Shown here one piece after another: positions 61,975 through 64,000 of a DNA stretch of 64,000 nt. Both the position numbers and the translations under genes were made by a program. Source of the stretch: Diphasiastrum complanatum (taxonomy: Eukaryota; Streptophyta; Lycopodiopsida; Lycopodiales; Lycopodiaceae); assembly GCA_029204225.1 (NCBI GenBank), contig CM055092.1, positions 41,814,016 through 41,878,015 on the forward strand, written 5' to 3'. The notes under the pieces are model-generated. The model had not been told where the DNA came from and ran no database searches. It saw only the letters and a list, made by a program, of their open reading frames with translations. How positions within the stretch are numbered: position 1 is the first letter of the stretch; each line of letters opens with the position of its first letter.

Positions 61975-62981
61975 GTACTCATCAGTATATCAGGCGCAAC
62001 TAGGCGACAGCTTGGGATTAAACCCGACTATTACTGGACTCATTTTATTGAGCTTGACATAGCAAGGTTCCCGGTCTTACCACACTATTTGGACTCGAGA
62101 CTATCACATTGCCTCAGATTTACATTGGGACAACTCCACGTATCATCACATCAGTTGGCTATTGAGACTGGTAGATTCCAGGATACCTCGAGAGAGGAGC
62201 GGATTTGCCAGTTATGCTCCTTAGATGAAGTGGAGTCAAAGGAGCACTTTATCTTTAGGTGCCCGGTGTATTACGAGATCAGAGGGAGATACCACTGTTT
62301 GTTCCGTGACACACCTGTCACCTTACGATCGCTCATAGTCTATGAGGACTCCCAATGCGCTGCACTCATGATACGAGAGATGTTTATACTGCGACAGGAT
62401 TTGTATCAGACAGCCCAGCAAAGTCATGTTTCTCAGCCTCAAATCACTTCTTTCTTCTCCAGGAGGAGAAGACGAGACCTAGTATTTGATGACGATGATG
62501 ATGACGTTGATGATGACTTACTTGCCCACAGAGATCGGAGACTGTGTCCCACACATACTCATGTTGCAGCACGAGCTACTCGACTTATCATGAGGAGACC
62601 TCTTCATCCTCCCAGACGATGTCAAAGACCACCAACGGCCCTTCATGCTACAGGCCATATTACATCCTTTTATAGCATCAGCAAGACAGGACTGGATGAT
62701 AGCGTCGTGCCTCACTCATGACTTTTAGCAGTATACATGCTCCCACATGTTTCTTATATCATCACATCTATTTCAGTTCATAGCTTTAGCTCTAGATTGT
62801 TATTTTATACATGCTCCCACATGTTTCATATATCATCACATCTATTTCAGTTCATAGCTTTAGATTTGTTATTTATGTTACCGTTTTGGAGACGTTTCAT
62901 ACGCTCCCATTGTTACCACATACTTGACATGTACATTTACTAGTCTTATATGCCTTTTGGCATGGAAAAGACATTAATAAA

Positions 62982-63043
<62 letters not shown>
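61975..63043 (+). pseudogene. 5'-truncated LINE, ORF2 C-terminus, UTR and (TC)n tail
   Basis: Opens in the thumb region (HQYISGAT), continues through [19 protein letters not shown] and the finger [20 protein letters not shown], and ends its frame at 62721. The 3' UTR contains a roughly 75-bp direct duplication (ACATGCTCCCACATGTTTC at 62735 and 62810). The tail hairpin 62950-62963, AAAAGACATTAATAAAG and (TC)n 62984-63043 follow. Confidence 0.88.
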
Positions 63044-63046
<3 letters not shown>

Positions 63047-64000
63047 GATGGCTCCACGCGGATCTGCTCCTGCTGTCCCTCGCGCCATCTCTTCACTCCC
63101 TCCACGTCGGACCACCCGCTCCCCCCTCGCTACTATCTCCTCCCCCTCCCTCGCTGAAAACAGCTCCTCCATCGCTGCTGATGCAAGCAATACCTCCTGC
63201 GCTGGAAACACCCCCTCCCTCGCTGAAACTAGTGCCTCCTCCATCGCCGAAGATACCTCCCCCATCGCTGGAAACAGCTACCCCCTCGCTGTAAGCAATA
63301 CCTCCATCGCTGGAAACAGCACCCCCTCGCTGCCCTCACCACCCTTGCTGCTGGATCATACTCCTCGCTGCCTACAGTTGTGCACTCCCCCTCGCTGTCC
63401 TCAGACTGGCCATCGTTGCCTACAAATGATGTGGCACCCTCTTCTTCTTCTTCTTCTTCTTCCCCACTCTCACTCTCTTCCTTCTCCTCTGTGGTTCCTC
63501 CCTCTCTTTCATCTTCTTCTGCCTCTTCCTCATCTCCATCAATCTCCCACCTTATTGCTCTGGCCACCCCTACAGGCCTTCTTCCTATCCCTATTCCCAA
63601 AGAACCCACAGCTCCCCCATCTGCGGTACCCATCCCATACACTCCCTCCAAATCAACGGAACTATTTTCTTCCTGGGAAGCTGACCAAATGAAAGCCGAT
63701 TTCCAGCTTTTGAAACATGAACTATCACAATTGAAAGGAATAGTGGTCTCCTTACTCAAGGAAAAAAATGTGTTGCAGTCCAAAGTCGCTTCGTTAGAGC
63801 AGGTGATCAACACTAAGCAGGTTGCAGCCTCGGAATCGACCACCACCAAGATAAAGGAGCTTGAGAGTAAAATAGAGCAGCATAAAGATTCATGGGCAAC
63901 AGTCTTGCAGAAAGGCACCAAGCCTAGCGCCCCCATCTCCTCCGTCATCTCAGCCACCATTTCGGAAGAGAGGTCAAGGGAGCAAAAGGCCCACAACATC
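63044..64000 (+). CDS. LINE ORF1, start of the next copy, runs off the window
   Basis: Four bases after the previous LINE's (TC)n, ATG 63048 opens MAPRGSAPAVPRAIS, like the ORF1 at 27853. The N-terminal part is Ser/Ala/Pro-rich with repeats of the IAGN/LAEN type. A frame change lies somewhere near 63350-63640. A coiled coil follows (KADFQLLKHELSQLKG, VLQSKVASLEQVINTKQ, KIKELESKIEQHKD). The RRM and ORF2 lie beyond 64000, so its state is unknown. Confidence 0.75.

Noticed and set aside
63229-63999. 256-residue minus-strand frame rich in Glu
   Set aside because: It is the antisense of the Ser/Ala-rich LINE ORF1; the plus-strand frame has the coiled coil and a conserved start.
1-64000. tRNA or rRNA genes
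   Set aside because: None was recognised. The TGGTATCAGAGC strings are retroelement primer sites, not tRNA genes.

Overview
This is a repeat-saturated nuclear window from a land plant. The signs are TTTAGGG-type telomere-like words, Ty3/gypsy and Ty1/copia elements with plant-style initiator-Met primer sites, plant-type hAT transposase remnants, and one spliced host gene whose conceptual protein resembles the plant ECM29 proteasome adaptor. The very long introns and a LINE family unlike typical angiosperm L1 suggest a large genome (gymnosperm, fern or lycophyte), but the species cannot be told from the sequence.

Host gene. On the minus strand, ten small exons between 58894 and 8682 join in perfect phase, with one further candidate exon (37254-37293). 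They encode about 325 residues of the N-terminal part of ECM29. Two introns are enormous: about 17 kb (39610-56608) and about 27 kb (9959-37253). They hold almost everything else seen here. The 5' end lies beyond the right edge; no exon downstream of 8682 was recognised.

Layout. 1-2770: LINE 3' half ending in a (TC)n tail. 2930-4430: hAT remnant. 4587-7383: gypsy LTR-like repeats, repetitive leader and gag. 8682-9958: ECM29 exons. 11170-13440: decayed gag-like stretch, minus strand. 14467-14949: palindromic-word MITE with a nested second element. 15125-15826: 335-bp-arm foldback. 15830-16860: gypsy chromodomain end and LTR. 16860-18395: repeated units of unknown nature. 18921-20858: spliced hAT-like gene lacking its core. 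21380-25170: more MITEs and a hAT remnant. 26810-33960: head-to-tail LINE chain. 34640-36310: truncated gypsy. 37254-39609: ECM29 exons. 40550-54248: gypsy with LTRs, containing a full copia, a copia LTR and four MITEs nested several levels deep. 55180-55540: gypsy 3' remnant. 56609-58894: ECM29 exons. 59560-64000: second LINE chain with a copia fragment and a 27-bp-TIR MITE.

How the parts fit. Three systems stand out. (1) LINEs, all on the plus strand, share a 3' hairpin with a compensatory base-pair change, end in (TC)n, and follow one another across TC tracts, which suggests insertion into or copying onto TC microsatellites. (2) A group of hAT-like non-autonomous elements (8-bp duplications, CA-starting ends) is built from short palindromic words. 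Members sharing the same internal core carry different words, such as GAATCGCGATTC, GGATCGCGATCC and GAAACGCGTTTC. (3) The ECM29 gene has stayed in frame around this load. All retroelement copies carry visible damage: stops, frameshifts, altered active sites or internal deletions.
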